A stretch of DNA of 64,000 nt, taken from the NCBI GenBank assembly GCA_965243175.1, contig OZ251532.1:4092001-4156000 (forward strand). The letters run 5' to 3'. The DNA is from VXYL01 sp965243175 (GTDB lineage: Bacteria; Pseudomonadota; Gammaproteobacteria; Pseudomonadales; Azotimanducaceae). This document shows positions 19,428 through 28,223 of the stretch, piece after piece. Both the position numbers and the translations under genes were made by a program. The notes below the pieces were generated by a model. That model was given only the letters and a program-made list of their open reading frames with translations, made no database searches and was not told the origin of the DNA. Numbering within the stretch: position 1 is the stretch's first letter; the number at the start of each line of letters is the position of its first letter.

Positions 19428-21995
19428 TCACTCCTCCACCACCGTGGTTTCGCCGACCTGCTCAGCGGCGATCTGGGCTTCGCAGAACGGGAAGCGCACC
19501 CACTGCTTGGCGGCGTAGAGCGCGGTCTGGTCGCGGTAGTGGGCGGAAGCGGGGTCGGAGGACTGCGAGTGCGCAAGAATCGTGTCCGCGATCGGGCATT
19601 CGCTGTCGTCCCAGGTCACCGCCTGCACGTAGGAAGTGCCGGATTGGATGGCCGAGTAGCCGCCTTCCCGCAGCGCCGCCGAGATCGCACCGTAGACGCC
19701 CATGTTGCCGTCGCCGCCATGAATACTCAGGCGTTCTTCTGTGTGCGGGGCAAGCCCCTCGCGCTCCCCCGCCGAGGGATCTTCCTCTCCCGCCGGGGGC
19801 TGCACCCTACGAGCGTCGAACTGCACCTCGCGCCACGGCGCGTCGAGAGCGACACCGGCAGCGTCGAGCGCCAGCACGGCGTCGCTCAAGGCATCGACCA
19901 CCAGTTCGCGATTGCGCACTTGGGCGACGTCGATGCCGCGCGGCGTCGTCAGCGGTGCCGTCTGATCGAAGCCCACCGCCCAGAAGCGCGGGTTGCCCAC
20001 CACGCTGGTGAACTCGCTGCCGAGCTCGCCGCGGATGCGCCGCCAGAACTCAGTGAACACTTGGGTTCCGCGGCTGTCGTGGTCCGCCCGCCGGTCCCAA
20101 GCGCGCAGCACATCGCACGCCCGCTTGGCCCGCCCCGCCGGGCTCGCAGCGCCAGCAACGCCAGGCGTTAGCGCGCAGATGCGCAGCACGTCGTCCAGCA
20201 CTAGTTCGGCGGCGTGGACGCGGTGCCGATAGAGCAGGCTCTTCAACGCGCCGAGGTCGAAGCCCTCCGCCGAGCGCCGCTGCTCCGCCACCATCAAGTG
20301 GCCGATGCGCGTGCGCAACTGCTGTTGGCGGTTCTCGAAGCCGAGGAATCCGAACACCACCGGGAAGCCGCGCAAGGGCGCGTCGGCGTTGGCCAGCCAG
20401 TAGCTGTCGTTGCTGTTCGCCACGTAGTCCACGGTGTGCAGCTTGGGCCGCGCCGCGTAGCCGTAGACGTCCGCATCCGCGGGACTGTCCTCGTCCCGTC
20501 CCCATTCGCAGCGCGCCATGGTGCCGTCGAGGGCCAAGGCGGCGTTGTTCGTCTGCCAGCGCAGCAGAAAGCGCGGCAGCGTGTTCACGCAGAGGGTCAG
20601 CTGCGCCTGCGTCAAGCGCGGCACCGGCGCGGCTTCAGCGTAGAACGCGTAGCCAGCGCGGTCCGCGGCCAGCGTGTGGAAGACGGGCACGCCGATGGTG
20701 CGCAAGGCGTCGGCGAACTCGGCGATGTTCCGCGCCTGCCCCATGCGCAGATACTGGTCCACCATCGTCGCGTAGCGGCTGGCGTTGGCGTCGCGGATCG
20801 CCGCCACCATGCCGCCGAGCAGCGGGCTGACGCCGGAGAGGTCCACTAGCGGGCCGTGGTGGGAGAGCCGAAAGGTCCGCTGCCGGGTTCGCACCTGGCC
20901 ATCCGGCTCCTTCACCGCCACCGTCACAGTCTTGCTCGTCAAGTCGCGGAAACTCCGGTCGTACCGATAGCGCGTGGCGTTGCGCGGATGCAGCTGCAGT
21001 TCGTAGAGCGTGAAGCGCGTCGCCAGCGACACCGTGTGCGCCCACGCCAGATCGCGGTTGAAGCCGATGCCGACCAGCGGCATGCCGGGCAGCGTCGCGC
21101 CGGCCACGTCGTAGACGCCCGGAATCGTCAGATGCGCCTCGTAGAAGCTGCCGCTGCCGCCCCAGGGCCGATGCGGATTGGCGAGCAGCAGGCCGCGGCC
21201 AGTGCGGCTCAGGCCGCGCCCCACGGCAAGCGCGTTGCTGCCCGCTTCCGCATCGCCCAAGGCTTGGCCGAAGCGCCGCAGATCGCTCTCGAACGCGCCC
21301 CAATCCGCGCCGCCGATGCTCGGCATGGCAGGAGCGCTCGGCGCCGCGCCGACCGGGGACGAAGCAGCGAAGATGGCCTGGCGCACCAGCGGATGATCCG
21401 AGCTCGCCTGCAAGGTCAGCCGCGCCATCAGCATCCACACGTCCACGTCGTCGATGGCGTACACCCAACTCGCGTCGCGGCAGGCTTCCGGCAGCGCGCC
21501 GAGGCCGGTTTCGCGGAGGTAGCGGTTCATGCCAGCGGCGAAGCCTTCCACCAGCTGCGCCACGGCGCTGGTCGAAGCTGGCACGTGGTTGGCGCGGAAC
21601 TCCGCCTTCGTGCCGAAGACCAGCCGCAGCACGAAGTCGGCCACCACGTCGCCTTCCGTCTCGCCGAAGAACTCGGCCGAGCGGCTCGTGGCGAAGACGA
21701 TGTCGCGCATCGCCGCGCAGAAGTTGTCCACGGCGTAGGCATTGCCGAGACCGTAGCCGAGGCCGCCCCAGGTCGCCGCCCGCACATGCGGAATGCCATA
21801 GGCGGTGCGCCGCACCTCGGCGCGAAAGCGGGGAACGTTGCCATCGTCGCTGGACGAACGCACCGCGCTGGCGGCCACCAACGCCCCGCCATCGACCAGC
21901 CCACGCCCCTGCGCGTCGGCCGCGAACAGGAGCGCGCCGCCCAAGCACAGGGCCGCCACGGCGCAACCGCAGCGCCCAAACACGCCGCCTCGCAT
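19428..21995 (-). CDS. Penicillin/N-acyl-homoserine-lactone acylase-family Ntn hydrolase (PvdQ-like)
   Basis: An 855-residue preproprotein with a signal peptide (VAALCLGGALLFAADAQG). The beta chain should start at S253 in EAGSNALAVGRG, the N-terminal nucleophile made by autocleavage. The following LLANPHRPWGGSGSFYEAHL, GMPLVGIGFNRDLAWAHTVS and LSHHGPLVDL blocks resemble PvdQ and other AHL or lipopeptide acylases. It is exported to the periplasm and removes an acyl chain from an amide. The start is 9 nt after the YbdK-like gene. It may quench quorum signals or mature an acylated product. Confidence 0.88.
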   Translation of the reverse strand: MRGGVFGRCGCAVAALCLGGALLFAADAQGRGLVDGGALVAASAVRSSSDDGNVPRFRAEVRRTAYGIPHVRAATWGGLGYGLGNAYAVDNFCAAMRDIVFATSRSAEFFGETEGDVVADFVLRLVFGTKAEFRANHVPASTSAVAQLVEGFAAGMNRYLRETGLGALPEACRDASWVYAIDDVDVWMLMARLTLQASSDHPLVRQAIFAASSPVGAAPSAPAMPSIGGADWGAFESDLRRFGQALGDAEAGSNALAVGRGLSRTGRGLLLANPHRPWGGSGSFYEAHLTIPGVYDVAGATLPGMPLVGIGFNRDLAWAHTVSLATRFTLYELQLHPRNATRYRYDRSFRDLTSKTVTVAVKEPDGQVRTRQRTFRLSHHGPLVDLSGVSPLLGGMVAAIRDANASRYATMVDQYLRMGQARNIAEFADALRTIGVPVFHTLAADRAGYAFYAEAAPVPRLTQAQLTLCVNTLPRFLLRWQTNNAALALDGTMARCEWGRDEDSPADADVYGYAARPKLHTVDYVANSNDSYWLANADAPLRGFPVVFGFLGFENRQQQLRTRIGHLMVAEQRRSAEGFDLGALKSLLYRHRVHAAELVLDDVLRICALTPGVAGAASPAGRAKRACDVLRAWDRRADHDSRGTQVFTEFWRRIRGELGSEFTSVVGNPRFWAVGFDQTAPLTTPRGIDVAQVRNRELVVDALSDAVLALDAAGVALDAPWREVQFDARRVQPPAGEEDPSAGEREGLAPHTEERLSIHGGDGNMGVYGAISAALREGGYSAIQSGTSYVQAVTWDDSECPIADTILAHSQSSDPASAHYRDQTALYAAKQWVRFPFCEAQIAAEQVGETTVVEE

Positions 21996-22004
21996 GGCTT
22001 TCGG

Positions 22005-23135
22005 CTAAGGCACCGCCGAGCGCGTCTCGGCGATGCCTTGGTCCACCACAGCACGCAGCGCCGTGGCGTCGTCGTCGCCTTCGAGCTTGCGCAGGCGGAA
22101 CAGATCGATCTGCCGGTCCGCGGCGGCCCCCTCGCGGATGATCGAGCGCACGCGGTTCAGCTCCGCCTCGCAGTCGAGCCGCTCGGCGTCCTCCTGCAAC
22201 TCGCCGAGCAGCCGTTCGGCGTACTCGTCGATGTCCTGGCGTCCGCCAGCGGTCATGTTGCCGAAGAAGGCGAGCACGCCGTAGCGCGAGGCGAGCCAGC
22301 GGTTCTCGGCGATCAGTTCGGTCGGTGGTTCGCTCGGCAGCGCCGTGGAGCGCAACAGGTAGGAGATCAGGCAGGCGTAGAGCGCTGCGATGGCGACGGC
22401 CTCGTCCAGCCGCGGGCATACGTCGCAGATGCGCAGTTCGATGGTGGGATAGCGCGCCGAGGGGCGGATGTCCCACCACAGTTCGCTGCCGTCCTGGATG
22501 AAGTCCAGCTGGCGGAAGTTGTCCACCAGCAGTTCGTAGTCGCGCACCGAGTGCAGCGGCGGCGGCAGATTGGTGCGCGGCAAGGCGCCGATGAGATTCA
22601 ACCGCGAGGACTTGAAGCCGGTCTCCCGGCCGGAGCTGAACGCCGAGGACGTGGAGAGCGCCAGCAGCAGCGGCAGGTGGCGGCGCAGCGCGGTCATCAC
22701 GCGCACTCGGCTCTCGGCATCGCCGAATCCGGCGTGGACGTGCATGCCCGCCACCAGAAAGCGCCGCACGCTCTCCTGGTAGGTGACGGCGAAGCGCCGA
22801 TAGCGCTCGCGGGCGGTCGGCACCTGCATCTGCCAGTCCGCGAACGGATGCGTGGCGGTGGCCAGCACCGCGGCGCCGTGTTCCTCCGCCGCGTCCACCA
22901 CCAGCCGCCGCGTCTCGCCCAGCGCCTCGCGCAGATCCGCAATCGACTTGCAGACCCGCGTGTTCGTTTCGATCTGCGAACGCAGAAACTCCGGCACCAC
23001 CTTGTGCGGCCCCTTCGCCCGCTCGCAGGCCGCGAAGATGGCCTCGGCCGGCTCGGCGATGAGATCCCGCGATTCGGGATCGACGAGGAAGAACTCCTCC
23101 TCGACGCCCAAGGTGATGGAAGAGTTGAAAACCAC
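22005..23135 (-). CDS. Carboxylate-amine ligase, glutamate-cysteine ligase family 2 (YbdK-like)
   Basis: The GTG at 23135 has AAGGAGG eight bases upstream and gives 376 aa, close to E. coli YbdK (372). The family start ITLGVEEEFFLVD, the block VPEFLRSQIETNT, the HVHAGFGD motif and RYPTIELRICDVCP are all present. These enzymes make gamma-glutamyl amide bonds with ATP. It heads a five-gene minus-strand run with acylase, two oxygenases and a carrier, so it may make or activate an amide that those enzymes process. A 156-bp divergent region separates it from the tandem CoA-transferase. Confidence 0.86.
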   Translation of the reverse strand: MVFNSSITLGVEEEFFLVDPESRDLIAEPAEAIFAACERAKGPHKVVPEFLRSQIETNTRVCKSIADLREALGETRRLVVDAAEEHGAAVLATATHPFADWQMQVPTARERYRRFAVTYQESVRRFLVAGMHVHAGFGDAESRVRVMTALRRHLPLLLALSTSSAFSSGRETGFKSSRLNLIGALPRTNLPPPLHSVRDYELLVDNFRQLDFIQDGSELWWDIRPSARYPTIELRICDVCPRLDEAVAIAALYACLISYLLRSTALPSEPPTELIAENRWLASRYGVLAFFGNMTAGGRQDIDEYAERLLGELQEDAERLDCEAELNRVRSIIREGAAADRQIDLFRLRKLEGDDDATALRAVVDQGIAETRSAVP

Positions 23136-23249
23136 GCGCGGCCCCTCCTTGCGCCAATCGTCGAATCGTTCGCCGTACCGAACCAGCCGCGAGAGCTTAC
23201 CGCACCCGTCACTCTCAAGCTCCGAAGGTTGACCCGAACGCGCCGCTTC

Positions 23250-23262
23250 GCGCACAGTGCGC
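23250..23262. repeat. Short perfect dyad in a divergent promoter region
   Basis: GCGCAC-A-GTGCGC is a perfect 6+6 inverted repeat between the divergent ligase and CoA-transferase genes. Its place fits an operator, but no family-specific consensus is recognised and GC-rich DNA makes such dyads common. Confidence 0.25.
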
Positions 23263-23291
23263 TGCGTCTTGAGCTTCCACGAGGCCAGCGC

Positions 23292-25634
23292 ATGGCTCCC
23301 CTTTCCCGCTTCCGCATCGTCGAGTTGGGCATCGGCCCGGCGTCCGGTCTCGCAACCATGGTGCTCGCCGACTTCGGCGCCGACGTGGTGAAGATCGTGC
23401 CCCGCTCCGGCGACCCGTTCGCCAAGCTCGGCTCGTGGCCGCTGTGGACCCGCGGCAAGCGCCTGGTGCCGGCGGACCTGCGCGATGCCGAAGACGCGAC
23501 GCAGGTGCGCAAACTGATCGTCGACTCCGCGGATGCCGTGCTCACTACGCTGAACAAGGCCCAACGGGAGCGTCTCGGCTTGGATCGCGAGAGCCTCGGC
23601 CGGCCGGATCTGGTGCTCGGCGTCGTCTCGGGCTTCGGCGAAGAAGGGCCGTACGCCAACTATCCCGGCTACGAGCCGGTGGTGGCGGCGAAATCCGGGC
23701 GCATGCTCTCGTTCGCCGGCGTGGCGGACCGCGACGGCCCCAACTATGCGGCGTTGCAGGTCGGTACCCACGCCACGGCGCAAAGCGCGGCCGCGGCGTT
23801 GCTGGCGGCGCTGATCGGGCGCGAGGCGACCGGCCACGGCTTCGCCTTCGACACCTCGCTGCTGCGCGGCATGATGCCCTACGAGATGGGCATCATGGCG
23901 ATGGCGCAGCTGTGGGACAAAGGCATCCTCGAACGCCCGCAGGCGGCGCGCGACCGCACCCGCTCCATGCCGACGCTGAACTACCACCCGGTGCGCACCA
24001 AGGACGGCAAGTGGCTGCAACTCGGCAACCTGCTGCCGCATCTCTTGGCCAACTTCTTCCGCGCCGCCGGACTCGCCGACGAATTGAAGGACCCGAAATA
24101 CGAAGGCGACCCGATGCGCTGGCCGCGGGAGACCCTCGAAGGCTTCCGCGACCACCTGTTCCGCCACATGCAAACGAAGACGCTGGCCGAGTGGACCGAC
24201 CTGTTCGTCACGGACGGCGGCGTGGTCTCGCACCCCTACCAGACCACGCAGGATGCGCTGGAGGACCCGGACGTGGTCGCCAACGGCCATGTCGTGGAGC
24301 GCAACGGCAGCCGCCAGCTGGGGCTGCTCGCCAATCTCACCACGTCTCCCGGCGAAGTCGGCGACGCGGCCCAGGAGACCACTTTCGCCGCCATCCCGCC
24401 GCACGAGGTCGCCACTCGCGCCGCAAGCGGCCAAGCGCCGAAGCGGCCCCTCGAAGGCGTGGTCGTAGTGGAGAGCGCCACCATCATCGCGGCGCCGCTC
24501 GGCGCTTCGGTGCTCGCCGATCTCGGCGCTCGCGTCATCAAGCTCGAACCCTTGGGCGGCGACCCCTTCCGCAGCATGTTCCACGGCTTCGGCGCCTCCA
24601 AGTGCAACGCCGGCAAGGAGAGCATCTGCCTCGACCTGAAGTCGCCCGAAGGCCAGCGCATCGCGCAAGCCCTCGCCGCCAAGGCGGACATCTGGATCCA
24701 CAACTACCGCATGGGCGTGCCGGAGAAGCTCGGCATCGGCTACGACGATCTTTCGGCGCTGAACCCGAATCTGGTGTACCTCTCCGCGAACGGCTACGGC
24801 CCGGCCGGCCCCGGCGCCAAGCGCCCGTCCACGCACCCGATTCCCGGCGCCGCGCTCGGCGGCGTGGTTTGGCAACTCGGCGAGCTGCCGCCGGAAGGCG
24901 AAGCGCAGGACGTCGGGCAACTGCGCGAAACGGCGCGCAAGCTCCTGCGCGCCAACGAAGTGAATCCGGACCCGAACACGTCGATGGTGGTCGCCACCAG
25001 CGCCCTGCTCGGCCTGGCCGCCCGCAAGGCGCTCGGCCGTGGCCAGAAGATCTTCGTGGACATGTTCGGTGCCAACGCCTACGCGAACTGGGACGACTTC
25101 CTCGCCTACGAAGGCAAGCCGGAACGCCCGCCGGTGGACGCCGAAGGCTACGGCCTCGGCCCGTTGCAGCGCCTCTACCGCTGCCGCGACGGCTGGGTCT
25201 TCCTGATGATCGCGAGCGACGCCGAGTGGGACGTCTTCGCTCGCGACACGAATCTGGCCATCACGCGCGACGATGCCAACCTCGGCGTAGTGCTGACCAA
25301 GCTCTTCGAGAGTGGCGACGCGGACGATTTCGAGCGCCGCCTCGCGCCCAAAGGCGTCGGCTGCGTCCGTGCCGACGGCGCCCAACCGCCCGACTTCTTC
25401 CTGAACGATCCGCACTGCGGCGTGGAGGAACTGCGCGTGCCGGCGATCCACCCGGATTGGGGCGACTACTACCGCAACGGCCCGATGGCGCGCTTCGCCA
25501 AGGGCGGCGCCTACCAGGGCGCAAGCGCGATGGGCGACTCCACCACGGCGCTGTTGGCGGAACTCGGCTACGACGCCGCGCAAGTCGCCGACTTGCTCGA
25601 GCGCCGCGTGGTGCGGGCCCGAGACGCGGCGTAG
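23292..25634 (+). CDS. Tandem family III CoA-transferase (two CaiB-like domains)
   Basis: A 780-residue fusion of two family III CoA-transferase domains. Domain 1 opens FRIVELGIGPASGLATMVLA, with VVKI at the usual strand; domain 2 opens VVVVESATIIAAPLGASVLA, with ARVIKLEPLGGDPFRSM and later NPNLVYLSANGYGPAGPGA. Single-domain members are about 400 aa and form interlocked dimers, so this chain may fold as a covalent pseudo-dimer. Domain 1 has lost some family residues (GKRLVPADLRD where domain 2 keeps NAGKESICLDLKSPEG). The acceptor acid is unknown. A lipoprotein gene follows closely. Confidence 0.88.
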   Translation: MAPLSRFRIVELGIGPASGLATMVLADFGADVVKIVPRSGDPFAKLGSWPLWTRGKRLVPADLRDAEDATQVRKLIVDSADAVLTTLNKAQRERLGLDRESLGRPDLVLGVVSGFGEEGPYANYPGYEPVVAAKSGRMLSFAGVADRDGPNYAALQVGTHATAQSAAAALLAALIGREATGHGFAFDTSLLRGMMPYEMGIMAMAQLWDKGILERPQAARDRTRSMPTLNYHPVRTKDGKWLQLGNLLPHLLANFFRAAGLADELKDPKYEGDPMRWPRETLEGFRDHLFRHMQTKTLAEWTDLFVTDGGVVSHPYQTTQDALEDPDVVANGHVVERNGSRQLGLLANLTTSPGEVGDAAQETTFAAIPPHEVATRAASGQAPKRPLEGVVVVESATIIAAPLGASVLADLGARVIKLEPLGGDPFRSMFHGFGASKCNAGKESICLDLKSPEGQRIAQALAAKADIWIHNYRMGVPEKLGIGYDDLSALNPNLVYLSANGYGPAGPGAKRPSTHPIPGAALGGVVWQLGELPPEGEAQDVGQLRETARKLLRANEVNPDPNTSMVVATSALLGLAARKALGRGQKIFVDMFGANAYANWDDFLAYEGKPERPPVDAEGYGLGPLQRLYRCRDGWVFLMIASDAEWDVFARDTNLAITRDDANLGVVLTKLFESGDADDFERRLAPKGVGCVRADGAQPPDFFLNDPHCGVEELRVPAIHPDWGDYYRNGPMARFAKGGAYQGASAMGDSTTALLAELGYDAAQVADLLERRVVRARDAA

Positions 25635-25663
25635 CCGCTGGCTTGGCGGCGGTTTCGCGAGCG

Positions 25664-26212
25664 GTGCGCCGAACCAGCGCGCTCGCCGTCGCCGCGGTAC
25701 TGCTCGCCTGCTGCGGCCCGGGACTCCCGCCACCGAGCGAACAGGGCGTCGTTCGCGCCTTGGCCGCGGACGTCCTCGCGCCCATGGGCGACGTGCTGGT
25801 GGTCGGCGGACGCAGCGACTGCGGCAGCGGCGGAGAAACCAGCGCCGCGATCCCGGCCGCGCTCTTCGCCGCGTTCCTGAGCGCCAACGCCCGCGGTTCG
25901 GCACCGCTCGATCTGCAACCCCACGCCGGGCGTCTGCGCATCGACGCCAGCGGCGCGCCGCCGCACGCGCTCCGCGCCGAGCACCGGCGACCAGTGGTGG
26001 CCGTCTCCAGAGTGGGCATCGCCGGCTCGGAGGCCATCGTCTGCGTGGAGGTGTTCGGCGGCGAGGAACGCGGCTTCTTCCTGACCTTGGCCCGCGACCA
26101 CGCTGGCAAGTGGAACGCGACATCCGAGGTCGAAGCCTGGCGCTTGGATGCGCCGCCGTGGGAGATCGAGCCGGAAGAACTGCCGGACGGCGAACCGTAC
26201 AAGCCCGGATAG
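25664..26212 (+). CDS. Putative lipoprotein
   Basis: An open frame directly after the CoA-transferase with a GTG at 25664 (or TTG at 25643). The product of about 182 aa has a signal sequence and a lipobox-like AAVLLACCGPG. The mature part contains SDCGSGGETSAAIPAALFAA and ends with an acidic, proline-rich tail (EIEPEELPDGEPYKPG). No family is recognised. Codon use fits the neighbours. Confidence 0.65.
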   Translation: MRRTSALAVAAVLLACCGPGLPPPSEQGVVRALAADVLAPMGDVLVVGGRSDCGSGGETSAAIPAALFAAFLSANARGSAPLDLQPHAGRLRIDASGAPPHALRAEHRRPVVAVSRVGIAGSEAIVCVEVFGGEERGFFLTLARDHAGKWNATSEVEAWRLDAPPWEIEPEELPDGEPYKPG

Positions 26213-26224
26213 ACCGATAGACCG

Positions 26225-27187
26225 CTACATGCGCGGGATGACTTCGTCCGTGAGCAGCAGAAAGGACTCGTGGCTGAGGATCGAAGCAAGCAGGTAGTTG
26301 AGCGGAATCTCCTCTTCCAAGCGCTTGAGTTCGTCCACCACCTTCGCCGGCGAGCCGTGGATGATCACCTCGTCGACGTAGCGCTCGATGCGTTCCTCCT
26401 TGGTGGCCGCGCCCGGCCCCGGCGCAGCGTAGGCATCGAGGGTCCACTGCGCGCCCTGCCTAGCGACTTCCCGCGCCGCTTCGTCCGTGCGGGCGATGGC
26501 CACCAGCCGCGCCATCGGCGTGTCCTGGGCGTTGTCGTGGCCGTGCTCGGCGAGCGCCGCGCGATAGCGGGCGTACTTGGCGGCGGTCTCGTCGTGGGTG
26601 GAGTGCGGGTCCATCAGAATCGCGTGGCCGTGCGAGGCCGACCAGTCGATGGCCTCCGGCGAAGACGAGGCGATCCACGTCGGCAGCGGATCCTGCAACG
26701 GCTTCGGCAGCACTTCCACATCGTGGTAGGCGTTGAAGCGCCCTTCGTAGTCGAGCGGCCCGTCGCGCCACGCCCGCAGCACCACCTCCACGTTCTCGCG
26801 GAAGCGGGCGTAGGAATCCTCGCGCCCGACGCCGAAGACCTCCATCTCCTTGCGGTCGAAGCCCCGCCCGGCACCCCAGTTCACGCGCCCGCCGGAGAGG
26901 TTGTCCAGCAGCGCCACTTCCTCCGCCAAGCGCAGCGGATGGTAGAACGCCGCCAAGCTGACGCCGGTGCCGATGCGCAGGCGGCGCGTGATGTCCGCGC
27001 AGTGCATCCCCATGATGTGAACCGACGGACACACGCTGTAGGTGGAGAAGTGGTGCTCGGCCAGCCACACCGCGTCGTAGCCGGCGCCGTCCATGATCCG
27101 CACCCGTTCGAGGGCGCGCTGGTACACCGTGCGCAGCGCCACCCGCCGCCCCGGCCAACTGAAGAACTGCAAGACCGCGAATTTCAA
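26225..27187 (-). CDS. Luciferase-like (LLM class) flavin-dependent oxidoreductase
   Basis: A 320-residue TIM-barrel enzyme starting at TTG 27187. Typical LLM blocks are GYDAVWLAEHHFSTYSVCPS near the N-terminus and EVALLDNLSGGRVNWGAGRG, with the later HGSPAKVVDELKRLEEE. Family members use FMN or F420 in monooxygenase or dehydrogenase reactions on small organics. The AEHH motif favours the FMN-dependent alkanal monooxygenase-like group. It is convergent with the preceding lipoprotein gene. Confidence 0.85.
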   Translation of the reverse strand: MKFAVLQFFSWPGRRVALRTVYQRALERVRIMDGAGYDAVWLAEHHFSTYSVCPSVHIMGMHCADITRRLRIGTGVSLAAFYHPLRLAEEVALLDNLSGGRVNWGAGRGFDRKEMEVFGVGREDSYARFRENVEVVLRAWRDGPLDYEGRFNAYHDVEVLPKPLQDPLPTWIASSSPEAIDWSASHGHAILMDPHSTHDETAAKYARYRAALAEHGHDNAQDTPMARLVAIARTDEAAREVARQGAQWTLDAYAAPGPGAATKEERIERYVDEVIIHGSPAKVVDELKRLEEEIPLNYLLASILSHESFLLLTDEVIPRM

Positions 27188-27278
27188 AAGACCGCCCCTT
27201 GTTCCGCCCGCATCCTAGCCACAGCGAACCATCGCCCTTGCATTCCGCGCCCACCTTGGGCAGGCTTCACCTCTGGCT

Positions 27279-27353
27279 GCGGGAATAGCTCAGTGGTAGA
27301 GCACAACCTTGCCAAGGTTGGGGTCGCGGGTTCAATCCCCGTTTCCCGCTCCA
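27279..27353 (+). tRNA. tRNA-Gly, anticodon GCC
   Basis: Cloverleaf read by eye. The acceptor stem GCGGGAA (27279-27285) pairs with TTCCCGC (27343-27349), followed by discriminator T and encoded CCA. The D-arm AGCTCAGTGGTAGAGC, anticodon stem CAACC/GGTTG with loop TTGCCAA (anticodon GCC), and T-arm GCGGGTTCAATCCCCGT are all canonical. It reads GGC/GGU codons. It stands alone between the LLM and cupin genes; no integrase or duplicated 3' end is seen nearby. Confidence 0.97.
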
Positions 27354-27401
27354 CTCCCCTGCCTGCCCGGCGCTTGCGAAGGAAAGGCGTGGCCCCTTGC
27401 C

Positions 27402-27887
27402 TCAATTCGTCTCCCCTTCCCAGTAGTCGCGCTTGTCTTCGGGCCGCCCGACGAAGTGGAAGCGCCCGTCCGGCAGCCCGCTGCCGACGGCGAACTTGCC
27501 GCTGTCCGGGTACTCGCAGACGTCCGCTTCCGCCATGCTGGAAATGGCGAGGTACTTCAACGTGCCGCTGCCGACGTTGGTGAGCCGATGCGCCAGCTCC
27601 GGCCCGCCGCAGGGGGCGCCGAGCACGTCGCCAGCCGAAACCCGATGCGTCTCGTCGCCGAACCGGTACTCCCCCTCGCCTTCGAGCAGCACGAACATCT
27701 CGTCCACCACGTGGTGAACGTGGAACGGGCACAGCGACTTGCCCGGTTCCACCTCCACGTACGTCGCACCGAGCTTGGCAAGGCCGAGCTGCCGAGCGAC
27801 CTGTCCCTCCATGCCGCCGAAGACCGGCCCGCGCCCATAGCGCTCCAACGCCAGCGCCGACAACGTCACCACGGGATTCGATTTCAT
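27402..27887 (-). CDS. Cupin-domain protein
   Basis: A 161-residue single-domain cupin from the ATG at 27887; a GTG at 27896 is an alternative. Metal-binding motif 1 is seen as CPFHVHHVVDEMFVLLEGEG and motif 2 as LAHRLTNVGSGTLKYLAIS. The 9-residue element GAPCGGPEL precedes motif 2. Cupins of this size are sugar isomerases, dioxygenases or regulators; the specific role is not evident. Confidence 0.82.
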   Translation of the reverse strand: MKSNPVVTLSALALERYGRGPVFGGMEGQVARQLGLAKLGATYVEVEPGKSLCPFHVHHVVDEMFVLLEGEGEYRFGDETHRVSAGDVLGAPCGGPELAHRLTNVGSGTLKYLAISSMAEADVCEYPDSGKFAVGSGLPDGRFHFVGRPEDKRDYWEGETN

Positions 27888-28049
27888 TGCAGCCACAACG
27901 GTTCCTCATGTTCCTACGGGAAGCGTGTTGGAGAGTGCTACGTCGCCGCCCGATTTGGCAACGCCCTTCTGATGGCTTGAAGCAGCTTGTCGTTGGATGC
28001 GCTCCGCCGAACATCCTGAAATGCGAAGACGAGGACGGCAGAAGCGGCC

Positions 28050-28223
28050 TCATCCACCCATCAAGGAGGTCGCGTCCGAACTGGCGGTGAAGGCGCCGTT
28101 CACGTTGGTGTGCTCGCTGTTGGGCGTCGTCCTCGCGCTGTGCGTGATCGTGGCGGTTTCGTCAAAGCCGTTGTCGTCCTGCTGGGCGGTGAGCCCGACG
28201 CCCCGGTCGGGGGAAGCGCGGCC
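28050..28223 (-). pseudogene. Fragment of a Calx-beta-type surface protein
   Basis: Directly after the Fic stop, in the same frame, the minus strand reads GVGLTAQQDDNGFDETATIT followed by HSARTTPNSEHTNVNGAFTA up to a stop at 28050. This pattern is typical of extracellular Calx-beta or hyalin-like repeats. No start codon or remaining repeats are present, so I read it as a gene scrap left by a rearrangement. The plus strand shows nothing. Confidence 0.45.

Noticed and set aside
20856..25634. Very long plus-strand open frame (1592 codons) across the acylase and YbdK genes
   Set aside because: Only the part from 23292 is a real gene. The rest is antisense to two well-supported genes and has no domain; GC-rich DNA gives long stop-free frames.
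22005..26447. Very long minus-strand open frame (1480 codons)
   Set aside because: Only 22005-23135 is the YbdK-like gene. The upstream extension is antisense to the tandem CoA-transferase.
27279..27353. tRNA-Gly as an integration site of a mobile element
   Set aside because: No integrase gene and no repeat of the tRNA 3' end were found in the window.
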